Origin: Xanthomonas sp. DAR 35659
Lineage (GTDB): Bacteria > Pseudomonadota > Gammaproteobacteria > Xanthomonadales > Xanthomonadaceae
Assembly (NCBI RefSeq): GCF_041242975.1
Contig: NZ_CP162488.1
Coordinates: 4,826,001-4,890,000, forward strand
Reading direction: 5' to 3'
Length of the DNA: 64,000 bases
In this document: in pieces, positions 52,377 to 63,865 of the stretch
Position numbering within the stretch: position 1 is the first letter of the stretch
Layout of the letters: every line of letters begins with the position of its first letter
Made by a program: the position numbers and the translations under genes
The notes under the pieces: generated by a model
Told to the model about the DNA's origin: nothing
The model's database searches: none
Seen by the model: only the letters and a program-made list of their open reading frames with translations

Positions 52377-53273
52377 TCAGCTGACCCAGCCGGCGATCAC
52401 CAGCAGCGCCAGCACCACCAGCCACAGCAGCAGCACCCGCCAGATCTGGCTCATCGCATCGCGCAGTTCCGGCAGGCTGCGCAATGCCGGCACCAGCATG
52501 CCGGCGTCGCTGTAGTCGTGCGCTTCGGCGTCGAGTTCGCCGCGCACGCTGGCGCAGGCGACCGGGCCAAGGAACCCGCCATCGAGCCGCCAGCGATTGC
52601 CGCCGGCCGCGCGCCAGGCACCGAACACGCTTTCGAAGTTGCCGACCAGCGCCAGCGAGAAGGTCATCAGCTGCGCCACCGGCCATTCCATCGCCGCCAG
52701 CGCGACGCGCGCGCCGGCGGCGGTGCCCAGCGGCAACCGCGGCGCGTACGGCCCGACCGCGGCCAGCGCCAGCAGGCGGTAACCGAGCGCGCCGAACGGC
52801 CCCAACAGCAGGAACCAGAACAGCGGCGCGAACCAGCGCCGCAACGCACTGAACGCCACCGCCTCGACCAGGCCCGCCGGATCCTCCCGCAGCTGCACGC
52901 CGTCGGCCTGCAGGTGCGCGATCGCCAGGCGCCGCGCGGCGAGGTCGTCGGCCTCGATCACCGCCTCCACGTCGCTGTCCAGATCGCGCGGCCCCCAACT
53001 GAAGGCCAGCACCAGCACGCCGAACAGCAGCGCCAGCAGGCCCAGGTGCGGCGCGGCCAACAGCCACTGCAGCAGCGCCACCAGCAGCAGCGCCGGCAGC
53101 AGCGCCAGCGCGATGCCGTAGCGGCCGCGCCAGGCGCTGCCCTCGCCGGCATGCGCGTCCAGCCACGACAGCCAGTCGCCATACGCGTCGAACCGGCGCA
53201 GCGAGGCGACCATGCCGGGCGCGACATGGCCCAGCACCAGCGCAACGATCACAGCGACGAGAGTAGTGAACAT
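52377..53273 (-). CDS. ampE: AmpE-like inner-membrane protein
   Basis: A 298-residue multi-pass protein of the AmpE/CobD-like group. Seen: MFTTLVAVIVALVLGH at the start, RFDAYGDWLSWLD, the conserved FSWGPRDLDSDVEAVIEAD, and VEAVAFSALRRWFAPLFWFLLLGPFGALGYRLL. In enterobacteria AmpE is encoded with AmpD and was linked to beta-lactamase regulation; here no ampD is adjacent. It ends a minus-strand run with nudC, erpA, bactofilin and DUF6776 genes. ATG 53273 is preferred to longer frames. Confidence 0.88.
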   Translation of the reverse strand: MFTTLVAVIVALVLGHVAPGMVASLRRFDAYGDWLSWLDAHAGEGSAWRGRYGIALALLPALLLVALLQWLLAAPHLGLLALLFGVLVLAFSWGPRDLDSDVEAVIEADDLAARRLAIAHLQADGVQLREDPAGLVEAVAFSALRRWFAPLFWFLLLGPFGALGYRLLALAAVGPYAPRLPLGTAAGARVALAAMEWPVAQLMTFSLALVGNFESVFGAWRAAGGNRWRLDGGFLGPVACASVRGELDAEAHDYSDAGMLVPALRSLPELRDAMSQIWRVLLLWLVVLALLVIAGWVS

Positions 53274-53345
53274 GCAGGTCCTCCGGGACCGTGTTGAAGC
53301 GGGTGCGCAGGCAGCGGCGGCGCCGGGTCGGCGCGGCACCACGGC

Positions 53346-54281
53346 CTACGCGTGGTCGCCGTCGCGGCGATACCAGTCCATCACCAGCGCCCGCGCGATC
53401 GAGATCCGCGGCGGCAGGCGCAAGCCGTGGCCGTCGTCGGCACCATCGCCGAGCGTGGCCGCGCGCTGCAGCGCCGCGCCGATCTCCTCGCGCTCGAACC
53501 AGCGCGCGTCCTCCAGTTCGCCATCCACCTGCGGCGCATCAGGTTCGGCCAGCGCGCGGAAGCCGAGCATCAGCGCGCCGGGAAACGGCCACGGCTGCGC
53601 GCCGTAGTAGCGGCAACTGCCGGGCCGCACCCGCACCTGGGTTTCCTCGGCCACCTCGCGCGCCACCGTCTGCTCCAGCGATTCGCCCGGCTCGACGAAG
53701 CCGGCGATCACCGAGTAGCGCCGCGCCGGCCAGCTCGCCTGGCGGCCCAGCAGCAGCCGGCGGCCATCGCTGACCGCCACGATCACCGCCGGATCCACGC
53801 GCGGATAGTGCTCGCTGGCGCACTGCGTGCAGGTGCCGAGAAAGCCGCCACGGCCGAACGCGATGGCGCCGCCGCAGACGCCGCAGAAGCGGGTGCGCGA
53901 CTGCCAGTGCAGCATTCCGCGCGCGTAGGCGAACAACCCGGACGCGGCGGCCGGCCACTCGGCCGCGGCGCGGCGCAGGTCGATGCGCTGCGGCGGGTCG
54001 AATTGCGCGTCGAGCGCGGCGGCGGCCAGCGCGAACCAGGCCGCGCCCTCGCGCAGGCCGAGGAAGATCGCCTGCGCGGCGGCGTCGCCCAGCGTCGCGC
54101 CGGTCGGCGCCAGCAACTGGCCCTGCGCATCGGCGTAGGCGTGGCCGTCGGCATCGAGCAGCAGCACGCGCGCCTGCGGCCAGGCGCGGCGCAAGGCCTC
54201 GGGATCGTTGCGCAGCGCATCGGCGCGGTCGATGACCGCGTCGGCGAAGACGAAGGAAGTGGGCGGCGTCAGGTCGGACAT
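53346..54281 (-). CDS. nudC: NAD(+) diphosphatase / NAD-decapping NudC
   Basis: A 311-residue Nudix hydrolase. A zinc ribbon FCGVCGGAIAFGRGGFLGTCTQC (about 133-155) precedes the catalytic Nudix box GFVEPGESLEQTVAREVAEETQV (G-x5-E-x7-REVAEE), and the NudC-specific SQPWPFPGALMLGF appears as AQPWPFPGALMLGF. It cleaves NAD(H) and removes NAD caps from RNA. The ATG 54281 start begins MSDLTPPTSFVF. Confidence 0.95.
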   Translation of the reverse strand: MSDLTPPTSFVFADAVIDRADALRNDPEALRRAWPQARVLLLDADGHAYADAQGQLLAPTGATLGDAAAQAIFLGLREGAAWFALAAAALDAQFDPPQRIDLRRAAAEWPAAASGLFAYARGMLHWQSRTRFCGVCGGAIAFGRGGFLGTCTQCASEHYPRVDPAVIVAVSDGRRLLLGRQASWPARRYSVIAGFVEPGESLEQTVAREVAEETQVRVRPGSCRYYGAQPWPFPGALMLGFRALAEPDAPQVDGELEDARWFEREEIGAALQRAATLGDGADDGHGLRLPPRISIARALVMDWYRRDGDHA

Positions 54282-54329
54282 GCGGCGCAGGGTGCCGGCA
54301 AACCGCGCGTCCGGCAAGCCGCAGCGTGT

Positions 54330-54716
54330 CTACACGCTGAAGCTGCTGCCGCAGCCGCAGGTGGTCTTGGCGTTGGGGTTGCGGATCACGAACTGCGCGC
54401 CATGCAGGCCTTCGCTGTAATCCACTTCCGCGCCCATCAGGTACTGCAGGCTCAGCGGATCGACCAGCAGGGTGACCTCGTCGGTACGCACCGACAGATC
54501 GTCCTCGGCGCGGTTCTCGTCGAACTCGAAGCCGTACTGGAAGCCGGAACAGCCGCCACCCTGGATGTACACGCGCAAAGCCAGCGCGTCGTTGCCTTCC
54601 TCGCGGATCAGCTCGCGCACCTTGGCCGCGGCGGCGTGGGTGAAGTTCAGCGGCCGCTCCAGCGACTGGTAGTCGGGCGCGGGCGCGGCACTGGGCAGGG
54701 AAACGAGGGTGCTCAT
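54330..54716 (-). CDS. erpA: Iron-sulfur cluster insertion protein ErpA
   Basis: A 128-residue A-type carrier that delivers Fe-S clusters to target enzymes such as those of isoprenoid synthesis. The three ligands are visible in [11 protein letters not shown] and TTCGCGSSF at the C-terminus, with the HesB-like core [19 protein letters not shown]. It lies between nudC and the bactofilin gene. Confidence 0.95.
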   Translation of the reverse strand: MSTLVSLPSAAPAPDYQSLERPLNFTHAAAAKVRELIREEGNDALALRVYIQGGGCSGFQYGFEFDENRAEDDLSVRTDEVTLLVDPLSLQYLMGAEVDYSEGLHGAQFVIRNPNAKTTCGCGSSFSV

Positions 54717-54747
54717 GGCAGCAGGATGGGGGCGGCCGCGGGGCGAA

Positions 54748-55200
54748 TCAAGCGTCCGCCTTGGCCAGCACGCGCTGCGCCGGCTCGGCCTGCGGCTCTT
54801 CGTGCGAGTGCTCCGGCGGCGCCAGCGCGGCCATGCTGCCGACGTGGATCAACCGCCCGGTCAGCTGCGCGCCGGCGTTCATCTCCACCACCTGATAGTG
54901 CACGTTGCCCTGCACCCGCGCCTTCGGCGCCAGTTCCACGCGCTCGGCGGCATGCACGTCGCCGATCAACTGGCCGTTGATGACCACGATCGGCGCGCGC
55001 ACCTCGCCCTCGATGCTGCCGTGCTCGGACAGGGTCAGCGTCGCCGGCGCCCCGTCCTCGGCCAGCACCTTGCCGAGGATGCGCCCTTCCACGTACAGGC
55101 CGCCGCTGAACACCAGGTCGCCGCGGATCGTCACCTGCGCGCCGATCAGAGTATCGACCACGGTCTGGCCGCTGTTGCGGCCATTCTTGTTTCCGAACAT
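54748..55200 (-). CDS. Bactofilin family cytoskeletal protein
   Basis: A 150-residue polymer-forming protein. The bactofilin core of right-handed beta-helix repeats is seen in [65 protein letters not shown] and [27 protein letters not shown], flanked by short disordered ends. Bactofilins scaffold cell-wall enzymes and affect cell shape or stalks. It starts seven bases after the stop of the DUF6776 gene, an arrangement that recurs in xanthomonads. Confidence 0.93.
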   Translation of the reverse strand: MFGNKNGRNSGQTVVDTLIGAQVTIRGDLVFSGGLYVEGRILGKVLAEDGAPATLTLSEHGSIEGEVRAPIVVINGQLIGDVHAAERVELAPKARVQGNVHYQVVEMNAGAQLTGRLIHVGSMAALAPPEHSHEEPQAEPAQRVLAKADA

Positions 55201-55207
55201 AAGCTGC

Positions 55208-55948
55208 TTACTCCCCTTTGCCGTTGCCGTTGCCGGCCAGTGTCCAATCGAAACTCTGCGTGACCGGCGCCCCCCCGCCGGACAGCGATACTCGCACCCG
55301 CTGCGGGGTGAAATCCTTGGGCAGGATCACGCTGCCGTCCAACTGCTGGAAATACCGGAACGAATAGTCCTGGCCCGGCACGCCGCTCTTCTGGTGCAGT
55401 TCGTCCCAGCCGACGGTGGTCAGCTTGCCGCCGCGCACGCCTTCCACCGCCAGGCGCATCTGGCCCTGGCTGATCGCGCCGCGGTTGAGGTTCTGGGTCA
55501 GCACCACGTTGTAGTGCCAGGTGCCGCCGGCCTCGGCCGAGAACTCCGCCGAGTGCACGGTCAGCCCCTTGCGCTGGCTGGTGGCGCCGACCAGGCGCTC
55601 GTAGAACGCCACGTCGGCGCGCAGGCCCGCGATCTCCTCGTCGCGCTCGGCCAGCGAACTCTGCACCGCGTTGTTGGCGGCGCGGCTGATCTGGTCCGAG
55701 CGCGCCAGGGTGGCCTGGCGCTGGTTCAGCGTGTCGATCTGGCGCTGCTGCGCCTGCAGCTTCGCCTCGGCCGCGTGCAGTTGCGCGCGGACCGAGCCCA
55801 GTGCCGGCGCAGCCCGGCGGCTGGCCAGCCACCAGGTCGCGGCCAGCGACAGCAGCCACACCACGGCGATCAGCAACCACAGGCCGCGGCCGCGGACCGG
55901 CGCGGCACCGTTGGGCACGATCTGGAAACGGGGGACGGGTCGGTTCAT
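55208..55948 (-). CDS. DUF6776-family membrane protein
   Basis: A 246-residue protein with a short cytosolic N-terminus, one membrane helix (about 24-43, LWLLIAVVWLLSLAATWWLA), a coiled coil (about 50-115, AAEAKLQAQQRQIDTLNQRQ) and a C-terminal beta-rich domain with VGWDELHQKSG and DYSFRYFQQLDGSVILP. The family is of unknown function and commonly encoded beside bactofilins, so a role as a membrane partner of the bactofilin polymer is plausible. First gene of the minus-strand group. Confidence 0.85.
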   Translation of the reverse strand: MNRPVPRFQIVPNGAAPVRGRGLWLLIAVVWLLSLAATWWLASRRAAPALGSVRAQLHAAEAKLQAQQRQIDTLNQRQATLARSDQISRAANNAVQSSLAERDEEIAGLRADVAFYERLVGATSQRKGLTVHSAEFSAEAGGTWHYNVVLTQNLNRGAISQGQMRLAVEGVRGGKLTTVGWDELHQKSGVPGQDYSFRYFQQLDGSVILPKDFTPQRVRVSLSGGGAPVTQSFDWTLAGNGNGKGE

Positions 55949-56130
55949 CGTCAAAGCCGCGCCGCCAGGGCGGCGGCGGCGTCGATCCTCGCGGGGGTTC
56001 GGCCGGCCAGCTAGTGTAAGCCACGCGCCTGACCGGCGCCGGACCGCCCGCGGCGCTAGCCGCCGCCAGGCTGGCCTTCGCCGCACGCTTGGCCGATAGT
56101 GGCCGCCACCCGCGCGCACAGGAGCGCCCC

Positions 56131-56763
56131 ATGACCGACGCCCACCTCTTCGTCATCGGCATCCTGCTGGCCTGGCTGGCCGGCATCCGCGTCTATCTGA
56201 CCGTGTTCGGGGTCGGCGTGGCCGGCCTGCTCGGCTGGCTGGACCTGCCGCCGGCGCTGCAGGCGACCGAGTCGTGGTGGGTGCTGGGCACCTCCGGCGC
56301 GCTCGCCGTGGCCGAGTTCTTCGCCGACAAGATTCCCGGCGTGGACTCCGGCTGGGACCTGCTGCAGACCCTGACCCGGATCCCCGCCGGCGCCTTCCTG
56401 GCCGCGGCCACGCTGTCGCCGGACGGCGAACTCGGCGCCGGCGCGCTGGCCACCGGCGCCGGCGTCGCCCTGACCAGCCATGTGCTGAAGTCCGGTTCGC
56501 GCGCCTTGCTGAACACCTCGCCAGAACCGGCCAGCAACTGGATCGCCTCGCTGACCGAGGATTCGCTGGTGCTGGCGGCGTTGGCCCTGGCCCTGGCGCA
56601 CCCGTGGCTGGCATTGGGCGTGGTGCTGACGGTCAGCGTGCTGGGCGCGCTGCTGGTGTGGTGGGTGTGGCGCCTGCTGTGGCGCGGGATGCGCCGCCTG
56701 CTGGCGGTGCCGACGGGCACCGGCATCGCCAGGCCGCCCGTGGACGGCTCGCCGTCTTCGTGA
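56131..56763 (+). CDS. DUF4126-family membrane protein
   Basis: A 210-residue protein with several hydrophobic helices and the family wording AWLAGIRVYLTVFGVGVAGLLGWLDLPP, FFADKIPGVDSGWDLLQTLTRIPAGAFLAAATL and SRALLNTSPEPASNWIASLTEDSLVL. Function unknown. It starts 13 nt before a signalling gene pair on the same strand; a CAGGAG sits upstream of ATG 56131. Confidence 0.88.
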   Translation: MTDAHLFVIGILLAWLAGIRVYLTVFGVGVAGLLGWLDLPPALQATESWWVLGTSGALAVAEFFADKIPGVDSGWDLLQTLTRIPAGAFLAAATLSPDGELGAGALATGAGVALTSHVLKSGSRALLNTSPEPASNWIASLTEDSLVLAALALALAHPWLALGVVLTVSVLGALLVWWVWRLLWRGMRRLLAVPTGTGIARPPVDGSPSS

Positions 56764-56776
56764 ACTTCATCGCATA

Positions 56777-58702
56777 ATGCCCGTGCACCAGGATAAAGAC
56801 GCGATGGCCGCCAGAGACACCGCACCGCTTTCCAGTCGCGACGAGCCGCGCTCGCGCAACGTCCGTGCCGAAACCCCGCCTCCGCAGTACTGGCGCCGCT
56901 GGGTCGCCGACGCCGCGCCCGAGCCGCCGGCACCGGCGCCGGACCTGCCGACGAACACGCAGGAGGCCTCGGCCGCGGCCGCCGCGATCGCCGACCAGGC
57001 CAGCCACCTCGAGTCCGCGTTGGAGCCGGCCGGCGACGACGCTGGCGCGCCGCCGCTGGAGGCGCCCTACCGGATCCTGATCGTCGAGGACGACCGCTCG
57101 CAGGCCCTGTTCGCGCAGAGCGTGCTGCACGGCGCCGGCATGCAGGCGCAGATGGAAATGCGCGCGGAGGGCGTGCAGCAGGCGATCGCCGAGTACCGCC
57201 CCGACCTGATCCTGATGGACCTGCACATGCCCGGCCTGGACGGCATGCGCCTGACCGCGCTGATCCGCCAGCAGCCGCAGCACCAGTTGCTGCCGATCGT
57301 GTTCCTGACCGGCGACCCGGATCCGGAACTGCAATATGAAGTGCTCGACAGCGGCGCCGACGATTTCCTGACCAAGCCGATCCGCCCGCGGCACCTGATT
57401 GCCGCGGTGTCCAACCGCATCCGCCGCGCGCGCCAGCAGGCGCAGCAGAACGCCAGCGACAGCGCGCCGCTGAACAATCCCGAGACCGGCCTGCCGACCC
57501 GCAGCCACGTGCTGAAGCTGCTCGGCGAAACGCTGCACGCGCGCGCCGGCGGCGGCCTGTTCTTCATCGAGATCGCCAGCGCCCTGGGCCTGCGCGAGCG
57601 CTACGGCTATGCCGCGTTCGAACGCCTGATGACCCAGGCCGGACGCCGCCTGGCCAGCGTCACCGCGCCGCAGCCGCTGGCCAGGCTCAACGACAACAGC
57701 TTCTTGCTGCTGGCCCGGGACGACGCCGCGGACGCCTTGGCGCAGCGCGCGCAGAGCCTGCGCGAGGCCCTGTCCAGCCATGCCTTCCCGCTGCGCGAGG
57801 ACGACGCCGTGCACCTGCGCTGCGCGATCGGCTACGCCGACCTGGCGCAAGGCTTCGAGGACGCCGGCAGCGCCCTGGAGGCGGTCGAGCGCACCGCGCT
57901 GCAGGCGCGCCTGCACCCGCAGGGCGTGGCCGCGTACGCGCCGCCGCGCGAGGATGAGGACCTAGGCCGGATCGCCATGTTCGAAGGCCAGCTGGAACCG
58001 GCCTACCAGCCGATCGTCGCCGTCGCCGGCGGCGACACCGCGCAGTACCAGGTGCTGCTGCGCCTGCGCCAGCGCGACGGTACCCTGCTGTCGGCCGGGC
58101 AGGTGCTGCCCGCGGCCGAGGCCGGCGGGCGCATCGCCGACCTCGACCAGCAGGTGCTGGACCATGCGCTCGGCCTGCTGCACCTGTACCAGCACGCGCA
58201 ACCGCCGCTGCGCCTGTTCGTCTCGCAGTCCGCGCGCACGCTGGCGCGCGGCGCCTTCGCCGACTGGCTGGTCGAGGCGATCGGCCGCCGCGGCATCACC
58301 GGCACCTCGCTGGTGATCGACCTGCGCCTGGACGATGCGCTGATCCACACCGTCACGCTGCAGCAGTTCTGCGCGCGGCTGATGCCGCTGGGCGTGCAGT
58401 TCTGCCTCAGCCAGTTCGAACCCGGCGCCGAGCACGAGGCCTTGCTGGCGCAACTGCCGCTGGGCTATCTGCGCCTGTCCGCGCGCTTCGCCAACGCGCA
58501 TGCCGATGCCGCGCTGCGCGATCAGCTGCGTGCGACCATCGACCTGGCGCACCGCGCCGGGCTGCTGATCATCGGCCAGCAGATCGAGGAAGCGCAGGCG
58601 GCCGCGGCGATGTGGATGGGCGGGGTCGATTTCATCCAGGGCAATCTGGTGCAGTCCGTCGGCCACGAACTGAACTTCGACTTCCAGAACGCGGTGCTGT
58701 AG
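56777..58702 (+). CDS. Response regulator with degenerate GGDEF and EAL domains
   Basis: A 641-residue protein. After a disordered N-terminus, a receiver domain (about 98-215) carries the phospho-acceptor Asp in LILMDLHMPGLDG (Asp148) and the Lys in FLTKP. A GGDEF-like domain (about 230-385) has RLNDNSFLLLARD in place of the GGDEF loop, and an EAL-like domain (about 395-641) begins YQPIVAV but has QVL instead of EAL and lacks most metal-binding residues. Neither cyclase nor phosphodiesterase activity is expected. It more likely binds cyclic di-GMP or a partner, like the FimX/Filp effectors of related bacteria. Two bases separate it from the kinase gene. Confidence 0.88.
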   Translation: MPVHQDKDAMAARDTAPLSSRDEPRSRNVRAETPPPQYWRRWVADAAPEPPAPAPDLPTNTQEASAAAAAIADQASHLESALEPAGDDAGAPPLEAPYRILIVEDDRSQALFAQSVLHGAGMQAQMEMRAEGVQQAIAEYRPDLILMDLHMPGLDGMRLTALIRQQPQHQLLPIVFLTGDPDPELQYEVLDSGADDFLTKPIRPRHLIAAVSNRIRRARQQAQQNASDSAPLNNPETGLPTRSHVLKLLGETLHARAGGGLFFIEIASALGLRERYGYAAFERLMTQAGRRLASVTAPQPLARLNDNSFLLLARDDAADALAQRAQSLREALSSHAFPLREDDAVHLRCAIGYADLAQGFEDAGSALEAVERTALQARLHPQGVAAYAPPREDEDLGRIAMFEGQLEPAYQPIVAVAGGDTAQYQVLLRLRQRDGTLLSAGQVLPAAEAGGRIADLDQQVLDHALGLLHLYQHAQPPLRLFVSQSARTLARGAFADWLVEAIGRRGITGTSLVIDLRLDDALIHTVTLQQFCARLMPLGVQFCLSQFEPGAEHEALLAQLPLGYLRLSARFANAHADAALRDQLRATIDLAHRAGLLIIGQQIEEAQAAAAMWMGGVDFIQGNLVQSVGHELNFDFQNAVL

Positions 58703-58704
58703 CG

Positions 58705-61179
<2,475 letters not shown>

Positions 61180-61337
61180 GCGATGCGTGGCATTGGGGCG
61201 TTTCTGGTGTTCCTGGCATCTGCTGCCGGCGGGCGACCCTGGTGTCCCCTGGTGCAGGCGACGGTCCCCGGATCATTGACGCCGGCTGCGGTACGAGTGT
61301 CGCTGGACACAGGACGTCCGCAGCGGTCTCGACGCTC

Positions 61338-61404
61338 CTGTAGGAGCGGCTTCAGCCGCGACAGGATCTGACAGGATCCGTCGCGGCTGAAGCCGCTCCT
61401 ACAG
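61338..61404. repeat. Paired REP element, copy F
   Basis: Two inverted arms after the kinase gene, with a short centre around GATCTGACAGGATCC. The rest of the 337-nt gap 61180-61516 has no credible gene; a 62-codon frame at 61183-61371 runs into the repeat and is not supported. Confidence 0.92.
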
Positions 61405-61516
61405 AAAAACGAGCGTCGCCTAGAGAACGGGCGGCACCTGGATCGACGCCGCGCTTCGGCGTGTTCGCGCCGCTACGTATGGGGCCTGTCAGGCACAGCG
61501 CCGGCGCGTACCGGGC

Positions 61517-61987
61517 TCAGTCCTCGAGCTTGGTCAGCAGGTAGTTCGGCTCGCCGATCCGCGCGATCAGGTCGAGCTGGGTCTCCAGCCAATCGATGTG
61601 CTCTTCCTCCGACTCCAGGATGTCGGCCAGCAATTGGCGGCTCACATAGTCTTGGATCGACTCGGCGTAGGCGATGCCTTCGCGCAGGGTGATGGTGCCA
61701 TCCTGCTCCAGGGCCAGGTCGCACTCGAGGATTTCCTTGGGATTCTCGCCGATGCGCAGCTTGCCCAGCGCCTGGAAGTTGGGCAGCCCCTCGAGGAACA
61801 GGATGCGGTCCGCCAGCTTGTCGGCGTGCTTCATCTCGTCGATCGATTCCTTGTACTCGTGTTCGGCCAGTTCCTTCAGGCCCCAGTTCTTCAGCATCTT
61901 GGCGTGCAGGAAGTACTGGTTGATCGCGGTCAACTCGTTGTAGAGGACCTTGTTGAGGAACTCGATGACCTTGCTGTCGCCTTTCAT
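61517..61987 (-). CDS. bfr: Bacterioferritin
   Basis: A 156-residue haem-containing iron-storage subunit that forms a 24-mer. The ferroxidase ligands are visible: Glu18 ([10 protein letters not shown]), Glu51 and His54 ([21 protein letters not shown]), and EEEHIDWLE later. Met52 is the haem ligand. It lies 110 nt downstream of bfd on the same strand, so the pair is probably one transcript that stores and releases iron. Confidence 0.97.
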   Translation of the reverse strand: MKGDSKVIEFLNKVLYNELTAINQYFLHAKMLKNWGLKELAEHEYKESIDEMKHADKLADRILFLEGLPNFQALGKLRIGENPKEILECDLALEQDGTITLREGIAYAESIQDYVSRQLLADILESEEEHIDWLETQLDLIARIGEPNYLLTKLED

Positions 61988-62097
61988 CGCAGTGCTCGCT
62001 GATGCGTGGAAAGCGCAGACTTTAGCGAATCGACCGCGGCGGTGAAGGAACGCGAATCGTGATCATCCCGCTGCGCATGCGCACAGCGCGCGCGGCC

Positions 62098-62307
62098 TCA
62101 GGCGGCGCGGGCCATGCCGCCCAGCACGGGCAGCGGCAACTCGCGCAGCAGGGCGCGCTCCAGCAGGTCGCCGGCCATGTCCAGGCACGAGCCGCAGGTG
62201 GCCCCGCAGCCGGTGCGCATGGTCAGTTCGGACACGGTGCAGCAGCCGGCGTCGGCGGCTTCGCGGATCTGGCGATCGGTGACCCCATTGCAGATGCAGA
62301 CGTACAC
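62098..62307 (-). CDS. bfd: Bacterioferritin-associated ferredoxin
   Basis: A 69-residue [2Fe-2S] protein that reduces the bacterioferritin core to release iron. The four ligands are in MYVCICNGV (CxC) and CGATCGSC. ATG 62307 is 42 bases from a -10 element that is part of a Fur-box promoter. It precedes bfr. Confidence 0.95.
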   Translation of the reverse strand: MYVCICNGVTDRQIREAADAGCCTVSELTMRTGCGATCGSCLDMAGDLLERALLRELPLPVLGGMARAA

Positions 62308-62348
62308 GATGGCGTAGGCGGCGGGCGGCGCGGACTGCGCCAGCGCCC

Positions 62349-62377
62349 ATTCAAACCAAAGTGAGAATGGTTGTCAA
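62349..62377 (-). promoter_or_regulatory. Fur-box promoter of bfd-bfr
   Basis: On the minus strand TTGACA (62377-62372), 17 bases, TTGAAT (62354-62349) forms a good sigma70 promoter. Overlapping the -35 and spacer is TGAGAATGGTTGTCA (62362-62376 on the plus strand), matching the Fur 7-1-7 consensus TGATAAT-N-ATTATCA at 11 of 14 positions. Repression of bfd by iron-loaded Fur is the expected outcome. Confidence 0.85.
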
Positions 62378-62386
62378 TTCCGCCCG

Positions 62387-62998
62387 TTAATCGTTATTAA
62401 TCCGCGCCGCCCAGGGCCCGCCGCGCTTGCGGGGGCGCTTGCGCGGGCGCTCGTGCCCGGCGGTGTTGCCCGGCATCCACGCCTCCTGCGCCACGGCCGG
62501 CATGGAACGGATGCCCGGCCCGGCGATGCGTTGCGCCAGCGGCGCCAGGTGGCGCAGCGCCCGCGCGTAGACGCCGCGCTTGAACAGCACCACGTGCTCC
62601 ACGGGATACCAGAAATCGACCCAGCGCCAGTGATCGAACTCCGGGGTCTCGGTCAGTTCCAGGTTCAGCTGGCTCTCGTCGCACTGCATCTGCAACAGGA
62701 ACCAGACCTGCTTCTGGCCGATGCAGACCTGGCGTTCGTTGCGGCGGATGGCGCGGCTGGGCAGCCGATAGCGCAGCCAGCCGGGCGTGGCGCCGAGCAC
62801 TTCGACGTGCTCGGGCAACAGCCCGGTCTCTTCGCGCAACTCGCGGTACATGGCCTCGACCGGGGTTTCGTCGGTATTCATGCCGCCTTGCGGGAACTGC
62901 CAGCCGTCCCGGCGCACACGACGTGCCCAGAACACCTGACCGTCCGGCCGCATCAGCACGATGCCCACGTTCGGTCGATAGCCGTCCGGATCGATCAC
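62387..62998 (-). CDS. rppH: RNA pyrophosphohydrolase
   Basis: A 203-residue Nudix enzyme that removes pyrophosphate from the 5' end of mRNA and starts its decay. The family start [15 protein letters not shown] is followed by [17 protein letters not shown] and the Nudix box [26 protein letters not shown] 62998 is chosen because AGGAG lies eight bases upstream and the next codons match the family start. The C-terminus is about 27 residues longer than in E. coli and ends in a basic segment ([14 protein letters not shown]). Confidence 0.95.
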   Translation of the reverse strand: MIDPDGYRPNVGIVLMRPDGQVFWARRVRRDGWQFPQGGMNTDETPVEAMYRELREETGLLPEHVEVLGATPGWLRYRLPSRAIRRNERQVCIGQKQVWFLLQMQCDESQLNLELTETPEFDHWRWVDFWYPVEHVVLFKRGVYARALRHLAPLAQRIAGPGIRSMPAVAQEAWMPGNTAGHERPRKRPRKRGGPWAARINND

Positions 62999-63074
62999 GA
63001 TGCGGACTCCTGAAAATCTACTGGCTCCGACTCTGCCATGGCCGCGCCTGGCCCACAAGCGTGGCGCAACCCCA

Positions 63075-63103
63075 TTGACAGCCGCCCGGTTTACCATAAG
63101 AAT
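63075..63103 (+). promoter_or_regulatory. Sigma70 promoter of the tRNA-Met/tRNA-Gln unit
   Basis: A perfect -35 TTGACA (63075-63080), then 16 or 17 bases to TAAGAA or AAGAAT (63097-63103). The tRNA-Met 5' end at 63118 is about 15 nt further, a normal spacing for a short leader. Confidence 0.75.
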
Positions 63104-63117
63104 TGGCGGTTCACCAA

Positions 63118-63194
63118 GGCTATGTAGCTCAGCCGGTTAGAGCACAGCACTCATAATGCTGGGGTCGGTGGTTCGAGTCCACCCATAGCCACCA
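63118..63194 (+). tRNA. tRNA-Met (CAT), elongator type
   Basis: A 77-nt cloverleaf with CCA encoded. The acceptor GGCTATG pairs with CATAGCC, the D-arm is GCTC with AGCCGGTTAGAGC, the anticodon arm CAGCA-CTCATAA-TGCTG, and the T-arm GGTGG-TTCGAGT-CCACC. It resembles elongator tRNA-Met; the initiator would have an unpaired first base pair and three GC pairs in the anticodon stem, which are not seen. A lysidine-modified tRNA-Ile2 with the same anticodon is a lesser alternative. Confidence 0.95.
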
Positions 63195-63238
63195 TGGTAT
63201 CCACGCCACAGGCGTGCGATAATTGCAGTCCGCGACAT

Positions 63239-63313
63239 TGCCCCGTCGCCAAGCGGTAAGGCACCTGACTCTGACTCAGGCATTCGGTGGTTCGAATCCA
63301 TCCGGGGCAGCCA
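63239..63313 (+). tRNA. tRNA-Gln (CTG)
   Basis: A 75-nt cloverleaf with CCA encoded. The acceptor TGCCCCG pairs with CGGGGCA, the D-loop has AAGCGGTAAGGC, the anticodon arm is CCTGA-CTCTGAC-TCAGG with anticodon CTG, and the T-arm GGTGG-TTCGAAT-CCATC. It is 44 nt after tRNA-Met and read with it. Confidence 0.95.
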
Positions 63314-63361
63314 AACAAAAAAGAAAGGCCGATCCTTGATCGGCCTTTCTTTTTTGTTTGG
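63311..63361. terminator. Long perfect palindromic terminator after tRNA-Gln
   Basis: Arms 63311-63334 and 63338-63361 are perfectly complementary over 24 bases around a CTT loop, containing GAAAGGCCGATC. T-rich on both strands (CTTTCTTTTTTG), so it can end transcription both ways. The palindrome starts inside the tRNA CCA end. Confidence 0.93.
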
Positions 63362-63788
63362 GGTTTGCGCAGGCGCTGCGCGCCTGCGCCCCACGCCTTG
63401 CTGCGCAAGGCATGGGCCCCAGCCCTCCCCCTCCACATCCCCGCGCCTGTCGGCGCGCCCCCTTGGACTCCAAGGGAGCTTTTCACCAGATACATCACGC
63501 ACGTCGGCGGATGAAAAGCCTCGATCGACGCCGTCGCAGCGACGAACTTCGACGCCTGTGCCTCCTTTGGCCGCTTCACCTCGATACGAGCTGCATGCAC
63601 TCCACCGCAGCGTCAGCCTGACGAGTGGCACCACATCACTAACACGACCCCGCCAGCGATGGGCCGGCATCCGAGGATGAGAGCCGCCAGACGCCATATT
63701 CGGCTCAGCTCGCCCTGGCTCGCCGCCATCGTCAGGCGACCGCATTCCATTCCTCGTTCAGCACTACGACGCGCAACCGGCCCCAAAA
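63362..63788. other. Gene-free region between the tRNA unit and the rpsI terminator
   Basis: About 430 bases with no credible gene. It holds GC-rich hairpins (GCGCAGGCG-N5-CGCCTGCGC at 63367-63389 and GCCTTGCTGCGCAAGGC near 63395) and scattered reading frames lacking family-like sequence or codon bias. Nothing further is seen. Confidence 0.55.
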
Positions 63789-63792
63789 CGAC

Positions 63793-63818
63793 AAAAGCCC
63801 GGCCGAAGCCGGGCTTTT
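63793..63818 (-). terminator. rpsI (rplM-rpsI) terminator
   Basis: AAAAGCCCGGC, CGAA loop, GCCGGGCTTTT: an 11-bp perfect stem with four terminal T residues on the minus strand, about 47 bases past the rpsI stop codon. Confidence 0.9.
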
Positions 63819-63865
63819 GCGGATCCCAGGGGAATCCCGAAGGATTCCGCACCAGGCGCGGTGGA

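Noticed and set aside
61183..61371. 62-codon frame after the hybrid kinase gene
   Set aside because: Its second half is REP sequence, it has no family, and the first half has no ribosome site that stands out.
63137..63745. Long minus-strand frames across the two tRNA genes, with runs such as WIRTTECLSQSQVPYRL and GLEPPTPAL
   Set aside because: These are antisense translations of tRNA genes, a common spurious annotation; the tRNAs fold perfectly on the plus strand.
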